Counted from the first letter of the stretch, positions 1-10,140 are shown. The stretch is 64,000 nucleotides of DNA from Streptomyces dioscori (GCF_003024195.1 NZ_KZ679043.1:248001-312000); one strand, 5' to 3'. Made by a program: numbers and translations. The notes: generated by a model from the letters alone, not told the origin.

Positions 1-2
1 CC

Positions 3-650
3 GTCAGGGAGAGCCCGGTGAACTACGACATGCTGATGACCTTCGCGAGTCTCGGCGTCGCGATCGTCATGGTCGGCATCGGGATCTTCATCGTCGGATA
101 CCGGGGAGCCTCCGGAACGGCCCTGTTCACCGGGGGCACCATCACCGGACTCGGCGTCGCCTCCATGCACTACCTGGGCATGGCCGGAATGCGCCTCAAC
201 GGGAAGCTTGAGTACAACACCCTCACCGTCGCCGCCTCGGTCGTCATAGCCGTCGCCGCCGCGATCGCAGCCCTGTGGGCGGCGGGCCAGGTCCGCGGCT
301 TCCTGTGGAGCGTGGGCGCGAGCCTCGTCATGGGCCTCGCCGTCAGCGGCATGCACTACACGGGGATGGCCGCCCTCAGCGTCCATCTGCACGGCGCCAC
401 CAGCGCCCCCGCCGGGGACTCGCCCGCCTCCCTGCTCGCGCCCCTGATGATCGGCCCGCTGGCCTTCCTGCTGCTCGCCGGCGTCGTCGTGATGTTCGAC
501 CCGCTGATGGTCATGGGCAAGCCCGACTGGAGCGCCGCCGAGCAGAAGCCCGGCATCCCGGCCCACACGGTCCACCCCACCGGTCGCGGACGCGTGCCCG
601 GCCCGCGCTCCCGCCACCACGACGATTCACGGACCCCGCAGAACCGGTGA
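3..650 (+). CDS. MHYT-domain membrane protein, 5' end missing
   Basis: This is the C-terminal part of an integral membrane protein of the MHYT family. The reading frame is open to the left edge of the window, and the first in-frame GTG (18) lies inside the domain rather than at a natural start, so the true start is upstream. Two MHYT motifs are visible (MHYLGMAGM near residue 55 and MHYTGMAAL near residue 117 of this fragment), each in a hydrophobic helix. Four to five membrane segments can be seen, followed by a polar, Pro/Arg-rich tail of about 40 residues. MHYT domains are proposed to bind copper through Met/His and to sense O2, CO or NO. No output domain (GGDEF, EAL or kinase) follows, so this is a stand-alone MHYT protein. 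The family call is secure; the physiological role is unknown. Confidence 0.85.
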   Translation, partial: VRESPVNYDMLMTFASLGVAIVMVGIGIFIVGYRGASGTALFTGGTITGLGVASMHYLGMAGMRLNGKLEYNTLTVAASVVIAVAAAIAALWAAGQVRGFLWSVGASLVMGLAVSGMHYTGMAALSVHLHGATSAPAGDSPASLLAPLMIGPLAFLLLAGVVVMFDPLMVMGKPDWSAAEQKPGIPAHTVHPTGRGRVPGPRSRHHDDSRTPQNR

Positions 651-660
651 GAGGACCCCG

Positions 661-683
661 TTGTCAGTGCGGGGTCGTACGGT
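661..683 (+). promoter_or_regulatory. RecA-NDp/PafBC-type DNA-damage promoter of uvrB
   Basis: TTGTCAGTG (661-669), eight bases, then TACGGT (678-683). This fits the LexA-independent actinobacterial damage promoter (TTGTCAGTG-N8-TANNNT). The -10 box ends 7 nt before the ATG at 691, which predicts transcription starting at or next to the A of the start codon. Confidence 0.8.
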
Positions 684-690
684 TGATTCC

Positions 691-2823
<2,133 letters not shown>

Positions 2824-2882
2824 CGTCCCGGTCGGCGCGCAGTGTTGCAAGACCGACACAAAGTGTGCACCGGGCTTCGGGG

Positions 2883-2905
2883 CTGTCAGTGGCTCTGCGT
2901 AGGGT
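2883..2905 (+). promoter_or_regulatory. RecA-NDp/PafBC-type promoter upstream of terD-like gene
   Basis: CTGTCAGTG (2883-2891), eight bases beginning GCT, then TAGGGT (2900-2905). It is one base off the consensus, with spacing identical to the uvrB and uvrA sites. Transcription would start near 2912, giving a leader of about 53 nt before the GTG at 2966. Confidence 0.75.
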
Positions 2906-2965
2906 TGCTGGTCAACCGCAGGATTCTGCGGCAACAGGGGAGACAGTCCGAGAAGGGAACAGCGC

Positions 2966-3544
2966 GTGACGGTCAACATGACCAAGGGTCAGGCCATCAG
3001 TCTGCAGAAGAACGACGGAGGCACGCTGACCGCGGTGCGCATGGGGCTCGGCTGGCAGGCCGCCCCGCGACGTGGCCTGTTCGGTTCTCGCACCCGCGAG
3101 ATCGACCTCGACGCGTCCGCCGTGCTGTTCGCCGACAAGCAGCCGGTCGACGTGGTGTTCTTCCGTCACCTCGTCAGCGACGACGGCTCCGTGCGGCACA
3201 CCGGTGACAACCTCGTCGGCGGCGTGGGCCAGGGCGGCGACGACGAGGCGATCCTCGTCGACCTCGCGCGCATCCCGGTCCACATCGACCAGATCGTCTT
3301 CACCGTGAACTCGTTCACGGGCCAGACGTTCCAGGAGGTGCAGGACGCGTTCTGCCGTCTGGTCGACGAGACCAACGGCCAGGAGCTGGCCCGCTACACC
3401 CTGGCGGGCGGCGGGCAGTACACCGCGCAGATCATGGCGAAGGTCCACCGCGCGGGCGCGGGCTGGCAGATGACGGCCCTCGGCACGCCTGCCAACGGCC
3501 GTACCTTCCAGGACCTGATGCCGGCGATCCTGCCGCACCTGTAG
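2966..3544 (+). CDS. TerD-family stress protein
   Basis: A 192-residue stand-alone TerD-domain protein, the usual length for the family. TerD domains are cytoplasmic Ca2+-binding beta-sandwiches linked to tellurite, oxidative and DNA-damage stress. The acidic stretches that normally bind calcium are present (DDGSVRHTGDNLVGG and GDDEAILVDL, about residues 72-100), followed by the conserved FTVNSFTGQTFQEVQDAFCRL block. The GTG at 2966 lies about 8 nt after a weak GAA-GGGAA ribosome-binding site (2952-2958); ATG 2978 is an alternative. It follows uvrB in the same direction, but it has its own damage-type promoter (2883-2905), suggesting co-induction with excision repair. A second TerD protein and a TerC follow. 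Confidence 0.93.
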   Translation: MTVNMTKGQAISLQKNDGGTLTAVRMGLGWQAAPRRGLFGSRTREIDLDASAVLFADKQPVDVVFFRHLVSDDGSVRHTGDNLVGGVGQGGDDEAILVDLARIPVHIDQIVFTVNSFTGQTFQEVQDAFCRLVDETNGQELARYTLAGGGQYTAQIMAKVHRAGAGWQMTALGTPANGRTFQDLMPAILPHL

Positions 3545-3602
3545 TCACGTCCGGCCAGTCGGCCCGGCGCCGGCACATGAGTACACAGGGGGAACGAAGG
3601 CG

Positions 3603-5636
3603 ATGACGGCTGAGCTGGTCCGGGGGCAGAACCACCCGCTCTCCCAGGCCCGACTTGAGATCCGGGTGTCGGCCGGCAAGCCGGTCGTGGCCGGGGCCAC
3701 GCTCAGCGACGAGCACGGCAAGGTGCAGGGAGTCGAGTGGGTGGCCCATCCGGGCTCACCCACTCTGCCGGGCATAGAGGTGTCCAAGCAGGCGGCTGCC
3801 GATCACCGGCTCGCGTGCGACCTCGACGCCCTGCCGGAGACCGTGCACCGGGTCAGTGTGCTTCTGGCCCTGCCGACCGGAGTAGGCGGTCCGGTCCGGT
3901 TCGGCGCCGTCGCCGCCCCCTTCGTCGCGGTCACCGGACTCGACGGCTCCGAGGTCGCCAGCTACACGGTCACGGGTCTCGACGCAGAGTCGGCCGTCGT
4001 CGCACTGGAGCTCTACCGCAGGCAGGGCGCCTGGAAGGTACGCGCCGTGGGCCAGGGATACGCGGGCGGCCTCGCCGAGCTCCTCACCGACCAGGGCCTT
4101 CCCCAGGCCCGTCAGCTCGCGGGCAGCATCAACGAAGCGGTCGTCCAGGGCCTCGCGCGCTCGGTGGCCGCGCCACCGCCCCGTGCGGCCGACGGCGACC
4201 GCTCCCGGCATGCCGCGACACCCGCGCTGGGGCAGGACCAGGGCGGATCGACGTCCCCAGGAGCGCCCGGCCAGGTGTCACCGCAGCACGGGCACCCCGG
4301 CGGCCAGGGACCCATCGCGTCCGGTGCCGGGCCCGGGGCGCCGCAGGCCGCCTATCCCACGGCTTCCGCACCGGCGGACCCGTCCGCCGTCACACACCCC
4401 GCCGGGGCCGGCGGCCCCGTCAACTACAGCCACCCCGGCCGGCAGGCCGCCGCACCGCCTCCGCCCCCGCCGACCGCACCCCCGGCCCGGCCGGGGCAGC
4501 CCGCCCAGCCCGTGGCGGGCGACGCGACCGGCTGGTCCATGGAGGAGCGCCTGTACAACCAGGTGTGGGGCATGTTCGAGGACCTGGCCCGCTCCACCGC
4601 CGCGTACCGCAGCGCGGTCGACTTCGCCGAGTCCCGCATGGAGCAGGAACTCGACAAGGCTCTGTCCGACCCGCGCGCCCGGATCGGCGGCCAGGGCGAT
4701 GCCGCCCGCGAGGCGGCCCGCGCCAAGCACGCCGAGCTGGTCGACCGGGCCAGGGAGGCGCTCGACCGAGACCTCGCCCAGCTCACCGCGGAGGCCGAGG
4801 TCGTCGAACCGGCACTGCCACCCGCGTTCGCCCGGTGGGACAACCCCGCCTGGCACGGCTACCGCGTCCCGATGGAGATCCCCATGGCCGTGCGCCTGGG
4901 AGATCTGCACCTGCCCGAGAGCGCCGGCCTCAGCATTCCGATGCTGGTGCGGCTGCCGCTGGAACGCGGACTGTGGATCGACAGCGGCCGTACGGGGTCG
5001 TTCGAGGGTTCGATCGCGGACTCCGACGACCTGCGCCGCCTCGCCATGGACACGGCCGTGGCGCACGCGGCCCGGCTGCTCGCCGTCTATCCGGCGGGCG
5101 AGTACACCGTGCACGTCATCGACGCGGCCGGCTCGGCGGCCTCGTCCCTCGCGCCGCTGGTGAGCACCGGAGTCCTCGCGGCGCCGCCCGCCGTGGGCGC
5201 CGCGGGAGTGAACGAGGTACTGGCCCGGCTGACCCAGCGGGTCGACCTGGTGCAGATGGCGATCCGGGGCGGGGCGGCCGACTCACTGCCGTCCGATCTC
5301 GACCCGGCCGAGCAGCTGCTGATCGTCAACGACTTCCCGCACGGCTTCGACGACCGTGCCGTGACCCAGCTGCGCTATCTCGCGGACGAGGGACCGGCCG
5401 TCGGGGTGCACCTCATGCTGGTCGCCGACCGGGAGGACGCCGCCGCCTACGGGCCGCTGCTCGACCCGCTGTGGCGGTCTCTGCTCCGGCTCACGCCGGT
5501 GCCCGACGACCACCTCGCCGACCCCTGGGTCGGACACACATGGACCTACGACCCTTCGCGTGTCCCGCCGGGCAGCCAGGTGCTCCAGCACGTCCTCACC
5601 CAGGTCGCGACCGCCCGTCGCTCCTGGAACCGCTGA
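3603..5636 (+). CDS. TerD domain fused to a degenerate FtsK/HerA-like NTPase domain
   Basis: A 677-residue protein, about three times the length of a simple TerD. Residues 1-185 form a TerD-like domain (LVRGQNHPLSQARLEIRVSAGKPV at the start). Residues 190-310 are a low-complexity Pro/Gly/Ala linker with a run of prolines. Residues 315-400 are helical and charged, possibly coiled coil. The C-terminal about 270 residues resemble the HerA/FtsK ATPase fold: P-M-A-V-R-L-G-D-L strands, a Walker A-like position reading GRTGSFEGS (near residues 461-469) without the lysine, a Walker B-like LLIVNDFP, and a sensor-like VGVHLMLVADRED. The loss of the Walker lysine suggests it does not hydrolyse ATP. ATG 3603 follows GGGGGAACGAAGGCG. 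The TerD assignment is firm; the pseudo-NTPase reading is inference from motifs. Confidence 0.85.
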   Translation: MTAELVRGQNHPLSQARLEIRVSAGKPVVAGATLSDEHGKVQGVEWVAHPGSPTLPGIEVSKQAAADHRLACDLDALPETVHRVSVLLALPTGVGGPVRFGAVAAPFVAVTGLDGSEVASYTVTGLDAESAVVALELYRRQGAWKVRAVGQGYAGGLAELLTDQGLPQARQLAGSINEAVVQGLARSVAAPPPRAADGDRSRHAATPALGQDQGGSTSPGAPGQVSPQHGHPGGQGPIASGAGPGAPQAAYPTASAPADPSAVTHPAGAGGPVNYSHPGRQAAAPPPPPPTAPPARPGQPAQPVAGDATGWSMEERLYNQVWGMFEDLARSTAAYRSAVDFAESRMEQELDKALSDPRARIGGQGDAAREAARAKHAELVDRAREALDRDLAQLTAEAEVVEPALPPAFARWDNPAWHGYRVPMEIPMAVRLGDLHLPESAGLSIPMLVRLPLERGLWIDSGRTGSFEGSIADSDDLRRLAMDTAVAHAARLLAVYPAGEYTVHVIDAAGSAASSLAPLVSTGVLAAPPAVGAAGVNEVLARLTQRVDLVQMAIRGGAADSLPSDLDPAEQLLIVNDFPHGFDDRAVTQLRYLADEGPAVGVHLMLVADREDAAAYGPLLDPLWRSLLRLTPVPDDHLADPWVGHTWTYDPSRVPPGSQVLQHVLTQVATARRSWNR

Positions 5637-5741
5637 GGTCCGCCGGGGTTCACCCGCTGAGCCCTGTCGGCCCTCCCCAGCTTCACCAAGGGTTCGTCAA
5701 ATCCTCTGACCAGCGCACTTGGCACTCCTTTTACCAATCTC

Positions 5742-5771
5742 TTTACCTTTCCTTGGTGATTGGGGTACTGT
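5742..5771 (+). promoter_or_regulatory. Putative promoter of terC transcript
   Basis: TTTACC (5742-5747), an 18-nt spacer and TACTGT (5766-5771), in a locally AT-rich patch. The predicted start near 5778 falls just before the riboswitch P1 stem at 5781. Confidence 0.5.
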
Positions 5772-5780
5772 CGTGAGTGC

Positions 5781-5907
5781 GGAGGGGAGTACTCCCTACC
5801 TACTGCGACGTACCCGTCAATACGGATCCGGCCGGATCCCGGGGCGTCGGCCCGGATAACCCCGGGCGCATCATGCGCCCCGGACACATCGGGTGGAAGA
5901 GACCTCC
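5781..5907 (+). promoter_or_regulatory. yybP-ykoY-type Mn2+ riboswitch upstream of TerC
   Basis: The two conserved strands of the yybP-ykoY manganese aptamer are present. The 5' side GGAGGGGAGTAC (5781-5792) contains the hallmark GGGGAGTA. The 3' side GGAAGAGACCTCC (5895-5907) matches the AAGACCU strand. GGAGG (5781-5785) pairs with CCTCC (5903-5907) to close P1. Between them are a CCCGTCAATACGG region and a strong GC hairpin (CCCGGGCGCA with TGCGCCCCGG, about 5860-5882). The element lies in the leader of a TerC-family gene, the classic location (E. coli alx, B. subtilis ykoY). The leader then runs 47 nt to the GTG at 5955. Whether control is at translation or by termination cannot be told without folding. 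This is motif matching by eye; a covariance-model search would settle it. Confidence 0.75.
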
Positions 5908-5954
5908 AGCAGCGACGACGCTGACACTTGCCGTTACGAACTGCCGGAGGCGCA

Positions 5955-6968
5955 GTGGATGTTTCCGTGACCCTTTGGGTCCTGACGATCGTGGGCCTCG
6001 CCGCCCTCATCGCGGTCGATTTCTTCATCGGCCGCAAGCCGCACGACGTGTCCATCAAGGAAGCGGGGATCTGGACGGTTGTCTGGATCGTCCTGGCCGC
6101 GCTGTTCGGACTCGGACTGCTGCTCTTCTCCGGCGGCCAGCCCGCCGGTGAGTTCTTCGCCGGCTTCATCACCGAGAAGTCGCTGAGCGTCGACAACCTC
6201 TTCGTCTTCGTTCTGATCATGGCGAAGTTCGCGGTGCCCACGCAGTACCAGCAGCGCGTGCTGCTGATCGGTGTGCTCATCGCCCTCGTCCTGCGCGCGA
6301 TCTTCATCGCCGCGGGTGCCGCGATCCTGGCGAGCTTCGCGTGGGTCTTCTACATCTTCGGCGCGTTCCTCATCTACACCGCGTGGAAGCTGATCCAGGA
6401 AGCCCGCGCCGACGACGAGGACGAGGAGTTCGAGGAGAACCGCCTCCTCAAGGCAGTCGAGCGCCGCTTCGGTGTCGCCGACCGCTACCACGGCACCAAG
6501 CTGTGGATCCAGCAGAACGGCAAGCGGGTCATGACCCCGATGCTGGTCGTGATGCTCGCGATCGGCACCACCGACGTGCTCTTCGCGCTCGACTCGATCC
6601 CCGCGATCTTCGGCCTGACGCAGGACCCGTACATCGTGTTCACGGCCAACGCCTTCGCGCTCATGGGTCTGCGACAGCTGTACTTCCTCATAGGCGGACT
6701 GCTCAGGAAGCTGGTCCACCTCAGTTACGGCCTGTCGGTCATTCTCGGATTCATCGGCATCAAGCTGGTGCTGCACGCGCTGCACGAGTCCGGCGTCCAC
6801 GTCCCGGAGATCTCGATCCCGGTCTCCCTCGGTGTGATCTGCGGTGTCCTCGTGATCACCACGATCACCAGCCTCATGGCCTCCAAGAAGCAGGCGGCCG
6901 AAGAGGCGCGGCAGGCCGAAGGCCCGCAGAAGGGTGACGGGTCCCAGAAGGACAGCATCGACGTCTGA
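5955..6968 (+). CDS. TerC-family integral membrane protein (probable Mn2+ exporter)
   Basis: A 337-residue polytopic protein with about nine membrane helices and the TerC signature acidic residues inside helices: AVDFFIG, SVDNLFVF and TTDVLFALDSIPA. Between helices 4 and 5 lies a very acidic cytoplasmic loop (ADDEDEEFEENR). TerC/Alx proteins export or balance Mn2+ and have been linked to metalation of secreted proteins. The Mn2+-type riboswitch in the leader supports a manganese role. I chose GTG 5955, which has GGAGG 4 nt upstream and gives the usual N-terminus VDVSVTLWVLTIVGLAAL; an upstream TTG at 5928 has no ribosome-binding site. A strong terminator follows. The C-terminal about 30 residues are hydrophilic. 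Confidence 0.93.
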   Translation: MDVSVTLWVLTIVGLAALIAVDFFIGRKPHDVSIKEAGIWTVVWIVLAALFGLGLLLFSGGQPAGEFFAGFITEKSLSVDNLFVFVLIMAKFAVPTQYQQRVLLIGVLIALVLRAIFIAAGAAILASFAWVFYIFGAFLIYTAWKLIQEARADDEDEEFEENRLLKAVERRFGVADRYHGTKLWIQQNGKRVMTPMLVVMLAIGTTDVLFALDSIPAIFGLTQDPYIVFTANAFALMGLRQLYFLIGGLLRKLVHLSYGLSVILGFIGIKLVLHALHESGVHVPEISIPVSLGVICGVLVITTITSLMASKKQAAEEARQAEGPQKGDGSQKDSIDV

Positions 6969-6991
6969 CCGCGTCGGACGTAGAAACAACC

Positions 6992-7040
6992 AGCACCGGG
7001 AGCGACGCTCGGCGAATTGCCGACGACCGCTCCCGGTGCT
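6992..7040 (+). terminator. Terminator of terC
   Basis: A perfect 12-bp stem, AGCACCGGGAGC (6992-7003) with GCTCCCGGTGCT (7029-7040). The 25-nt loop itself holds a short stem. No long U-run, as usual in Streptomyces. Confidence 0.75.
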
Positions 7041-7094
7041 TGCTTGTGTGCTGAGCGGTCCCCGGCCCGGGGGCGCGGCCGAGTGGAGGTACCC

Positions 7095-7397
7095 ATGAAG
7101 TTCGCGCAGATCATCGACTTCGAGACCGAGCGCATCGACGAGTTGCGGGAGCTGGTCCGCGAGGCCGAGAAGGGCTCGGCCGGACACGGCGGCGGCCCCA
7201 CGTACCGCATGGTCCTGCAGGACCGGAACACGCCGAACCGCTACCTCGTGCTCCTTGAGTTCGAGTCGTTCGACGAGGCGATGCGCAACAGCGAAGACCC
7301 CGGGACGACCAGGATGGCGGAGCGCATGGCGGAGCTGTGCAGCAGGCCGCCCCAGTTCACCGACTGCGATGTACGCGAGTCGTCCGAACTGAAGTAA
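7095..7397 (+). CDS. Small dimeric alpha/beta-barrel-like protein
   Basis: A 100-residue protein beginning MKFAQIIDFETERIDELREL. The alternation of strand, helix and strand (LVLLEFESFDEAMRNSE) resembles the antibiotic-biosynthesis-monooxygenase/EthD-like ferredoxin fold. No catalytic residues can be assigned. ATG 7095 has GGAGG (7085-7089) at good spacing; an upstream in-frame TTG at 7017 has none. It sits alone between the terC terminator and a C-rich repeat tract. The function is unknown; the gene is supported by its start signal, codon usage and length. Confidence 0.75.
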   Translation: MKFAQIIDFETERIDELRELVREAEKGSAGHGGGPTYRMVLQDRNTPNRYLVLLEFESFDEAMRNSEDPGTTRMAERMAELCSRPPQFTDCDVRESSELK

Positions 7398-7461
7398 CGG
7401 CTGGACCAGCAGGGGCGCCCCCGGCGGCGACGGCCACGGGCACGGCCGGCACGCCCAGCCG

Positions 7462-7518
7462 CACCCGCACCCGCACCCGCACCCGCAGCCGCAGCCGCGG
7501 GTACGGACGCGGCTGCGG
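7462..7518. repeat. CACCCG microsatellite followed by GC hairpin
   Basis: About four tandem copies of a CACCCG hexamer run into CAGCCG repeats. They are followed by an 11-bp stem, CCGCAGCCGCG (7489-7499) with CGCGGCTGCGG (7508-7518), which may terminate the preceding gene. The tract lies in the 190-bp gap before the antiporter gene. Confidence 0.6.
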
Positions 7519-7590
7519 GCGGGGCCGCGTGCAGCCGGGACTGCCCGCCGCCGGAGTGCGGGGCTCGCTTGTGACTGCGACGATCGCTGC

Positions 7591-8691
7591 ATGATCGTTC
7601 GGCTTCGGTCACTCGTGACGCAGTGGACGGCCGTCGTGCCCGTGATCGCGATCGTCCTGCTGGCCCTCACCTGGGGACGGGGGCTGCCCGGCGCGGTCGT
7701 GGCCCTCGTGACGCTGGTGCTGGCCGGCGCCGTGCTGGCCGCGGTGCACCACGCCGAGGTGGTCGCCCACCGGGTCGGGGAGCCCTTCGGCTCGCTGGTC
7801 CTCGCCGTCGCCGTCACGATCATCGAGGTGGCGCTGATCGTCACTCTCATGGCGGACGGCGGGGACAAGAGCGCCACACTGGCCCGTGACACCGTTTTCG
7901 CGGCCGTGATGATCACCTGCAACGGTATCTTCGGCCTGAGTCTGCTCGTCGCCTCCCTGCGGCACGGCCTGGCCGTCTTCAACGCGGAGGGCACCGGCGC
8001 CGCCCTGGCGACCGTGGCGACCCTGGCGACGCTCAGCCTGGTGCTGCCGACCTTCACCACCAGCAAGCCGGGGCCGGAGTTCTCCACGGCCCAGCTCACC
8101 TTCGCCGCACTCTCCTCCCTCGTCCTGTACGGCATGTTCGTGGCCACACAGACCGTGCGGCACCGCGACTACTTCCTGCCGATCACCCGGCAGGGAGAGG
8201 TGATTGACGCGGACGACCACGCCGACACCCCGCCTTCCAGGACCGCCCTGGTCAGTCTGGGCTTCCTCGGCCTGGCTCTCGTCGGCGTGGTCGGCCTCGC
8301 CAAGGGCGTCTCGCCCACCATCGAGTCCGGGGTGGAGGCGGCCGGGATGCCGCACTCCGTGGTCGGCGTGATCATCGCTCTGCTCGTGCTGCTCCCCGAG
8401 ACGATCGCCGCACTGCGATCCGCCCGGCGTGACCGGGTGCAGACCAGCCTGAACCTCGCCCTCGGTTCGGCGATGGCGAGCATCGGCCTGACCATCCCGG
8501 CCGTGGCGGTCGCGTCCATCTGGCTCTCCGGACCCCTCGTTCTCGGCCTGGGCTCGACCCATATGGTGCTGCTCGCCCTGACCGTGGTGGTCAGCTCGCT
8601 CACGGTGGTCCCCGGCCGGGCGACCCCGCTGCAGGGCGGAGTGCATCTGGTGCTGTTCGCGGCGTATCTGGAGCTTGCGATCAATCCGTAG
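7591..8691 (+). CDS. Calcium:proton antiporter (ChaA/CAX-like)
   Basis: A 366-residue membrane protein with about eleven hydrophobic helices. It contains the two inverted alpha-repeat signatures of the Ca2+:cation antiporter superfamily: EPFGSLVLAVAVTIIEVALIVTLM (about residues 64-87) and VGVIIALLVLLPETIAALRSA (about 258-279), each with the helix-embedded glutamate expected to carry cation or proton. It should export Ca2+ (or Na+) in exchange for H+. ATG 7591 is used, with no strong ribosome-binding site visible; the N-terminus MIVRLRSLVTQWTAVVP leads directly into helix 1. It ends before a 54-bp palindrome that separates it from the convergent MFS gene. Confidence 0.9.
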   Translation: MIVRLRSLVTQWTAVVPVIAIVLLALTWGRGLPGAVVALVTLVLAGAVLAAVHHAEVVAHRVGEPFGSLVLAVAVTIIEVALIVTLMADGGDKSATLARDTVFAAVMITCNGIFGLSLLVASLRHGLAVFNAEGTGAALATVATLATLSLVLPTFTTSKPGPEFSTAQLTFAALSSLVLYGMFVATQTVRHRDYFLPITRQGEVIDADDHADTPPSRTALVSLGFLGLALVGVVGLAKGVSPTIESGVEAAGMPHSVVGVIIALLVLLPETIAALRSARRDRVQTSLNLALGSAMASIGLTIPAVAVASIWLSGPLVLGLGSTHMVLLALTVVVSSLTVVPGRATPLQGGVHLVLFAAYLELAINP

Positions 8692-8752
8692 ACGTCCGGG
8701 ACCCGGGTGGGGAGCGGTACGCGTACCGGCGGCACGACCGTTGGTGCGACCT

Positions 8753-8806
8753 GCGGAAGCAGCCCGCGCAAACGCTTGCGCAAGCGTTTACGCGGGCTGC
8801 TTCCGC
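8753..8806. repeat. 54-bp near-perfect palindrome with LacI-operator-like core
   Basis: Two 27-base arms (8753-8779 and 8780-8806) are reverse complements with a single mismatch and no spacer. The palindrome lies between convergent genes and can serve as a bidirectional terminator. Its core (8770-8792; AAACGCTT, then GCGC, then AAGCGTTTACG) is identical at 22 of 23 positions to the dyad at 20823-20845 in front of the lacI-type gene. A further half-site CGCAAGCGTT begins at 8805. Confidence 0.85.
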
Positions 8807-8835
8807 AAGCGTTGACGCACGAACGCCGAAGCCGC

Positions 8836-10140
8836 TCAGCTCGTCGCCGGTTCCACCGCCGCCACCTTCACGAACCGTGTCTCCGGGAGCAGTGCGAAGC
8901 AGCCGAGGCTGAGCAGCGCGATGCCCGTCAGATAGGCGGCCACGCCCCACGGGACCCGCCCGCTCTGATCGGCGATCGCCGTCGCCACGATCGGAGTGAG
9001 CGCGCCCCCGAGCACCCCGCCCAGGTTGTAGCCCACGGCCGCGCCCGTGCAGCGCACCCGTGGCTCGTACAACTCCGGCAGATACGCGGCGATCACGGCG
9101 AACATCGTCACGAACGCGATCAGGGCCACCAGGAAGCCCAGGAACATCAGCAGCGGTTCCCCCGTCGACAGCAGCGCGATCATCGGGAACATCCATACGG
9201 CGGCACCCGCGCAGCCGGCCAGACACAGCGGCCGCCGCCCGTAGCGGTCGCTCAGAACGGCCACCAGGGGAGTGAGCGCACCCTTCACCACGACGGCCGC
9301 CATGATGATGGCCAGCATGACGGTACGGCTCACCCCGAGCCGTTCGGTCGCATAGGCGAGGGACCAGGTTGTCACCGCGTAGAACAGCGCGTATCCGACA
9401 GAGAGCGCCCCGGCCGTCAGCAGTACGAGGCGCCAGTGGCCGCGGACCACCTCGACGAGCGGCACGCGTGCGTGCTCCCGCATTTCGAGGAACCTCGGGC
9501 TCTCGGCGAGCGAGGAGCGCAGCCACAGCCCGGCCGCCGCGAGCACGCCCGCCGCCCAGAACGGCACCCGCCAGCCCCAGGACGCGAACTGCGCGTCGGA
9601 GAGTGTCGCCGACAGGCCCAGCATCACGCCGTTGGCGAGGACGAACCCCAGTGCCGGTCCGATCTGGGGGAAGCTCGACCACAGCCCGCGACGGTCCGGG
9701 GGCGCGTGCTCGGCGGTCAGCAGCACCGCCCCGCCCCACTCCCCGCCGAGCCCGAGACCCTGCAGAAAACGCAGCACGAGGAGCAGCACGGGAGCGGCCG
9801 TACCGATGGAGGCGTATGTCGGTACGCAGCCCACCGCGACGGTCGAGGCACCGGTGAGCAACAAGGAGGCGACGAGTACGGGCCGCCGGCCGTGCCGGTC
9901 CCCGATGTGCCCGAACAGGACCGAGCCGAGGGGCCGCGCCACGAACCCGACACCGAAGGTTCCGAACGCCGCCAGGGTCCCCGCCAGCGGCGAGAACGTC
10001 GGGAAGAACAGCGGGCCGAGGACGAGCGCCGCCGCCGTCCCGTAGATGAAGAAGTCGTAGAACTCGATGGCGGTCCCGGCGAGTGCCGCGGCCGCGAGTC
10101 GCAGCATGGAAGGGGGCTTTACTGTGCGTGCACGGTGCAT
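8836..10140 (-). CDS. MFS transporter, metabolite:H+ symporter type
   Basis: A 434-residue protein with twelve predicted membrane helices. Motifs of the metabolite:H+ symporter (MHS) branch of the MFS are visible: GTAIEFYDFFIYGTAAAL in helix 1, GHIGDRHGRRPVL in loop 2-3, RFLQGLGLGGEWGGA in helix 4 and DRYGRRPL in loop 8-9. MHS members import small organic acids such as shikimate, citrate, alpha-ketoglutarate or proline-betaine. The gene is divergent from aroQ (shikimate/quinate pathway), which makes an aromatic-acid substrate attractive but unproven. ATG 10140 lacks a clear ribosome-binding site; ATG at 10107 (MLRLAAAALAG) is an alternative. The 3' end faces the 54-bp palindrome. Confidence 0.88.
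   Translation of the reverse strand: MHRARTVKPPSMLRLAAAALAGTAIEFYDFFIYGTAAALVLGPLFFPTFSPLAGTLAAFGTFGVGFVARPLGSVLFGHIGDRHGRRPVLVASLLLTGASTVAVGCVPTYASIGTAAPVLLLVLRFLQGLGLGGEWGGAVLLTAEHAPPDRRGLWSSFPQIGPALGFVLANGVMLGLSATLSDAQFASWGWRVPFWAAGVLAAAGLWLRSSLAESPRFLEMREHARVPLVEVVRGHWRLVLLTAGALSVGYALFYAVTTWSLAYATERLGVSRTVMLAIIMAAVVVKGALTPLVAVLSDRYGRRPLCLAGCAGAAVWMFPMIALLSTGEPLLMFLGFLVALIAFVTMFAVIAAYLPELYEPRVRCTGAAVGYNLGGVLGGALTPIVATAIADQSGRVPWGVAAYLTGIALLSLGCFALLPETRFVKVAAVEPATS

Noticed and set aside
661..690. TTG 661 as the uvrB start
   Set aside because: This TTG is the start of the promoter element TTGTCAGTG and would not be present on the predicted mRNA.
3737..5776. 679-residue frame overlapping the TerD fusion gene
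   Set aside because: Arg/Pro/Gly-rich text is the +1-frame shadow; the TerD frame has the ribosome-binding site, motifs and codon pattern.
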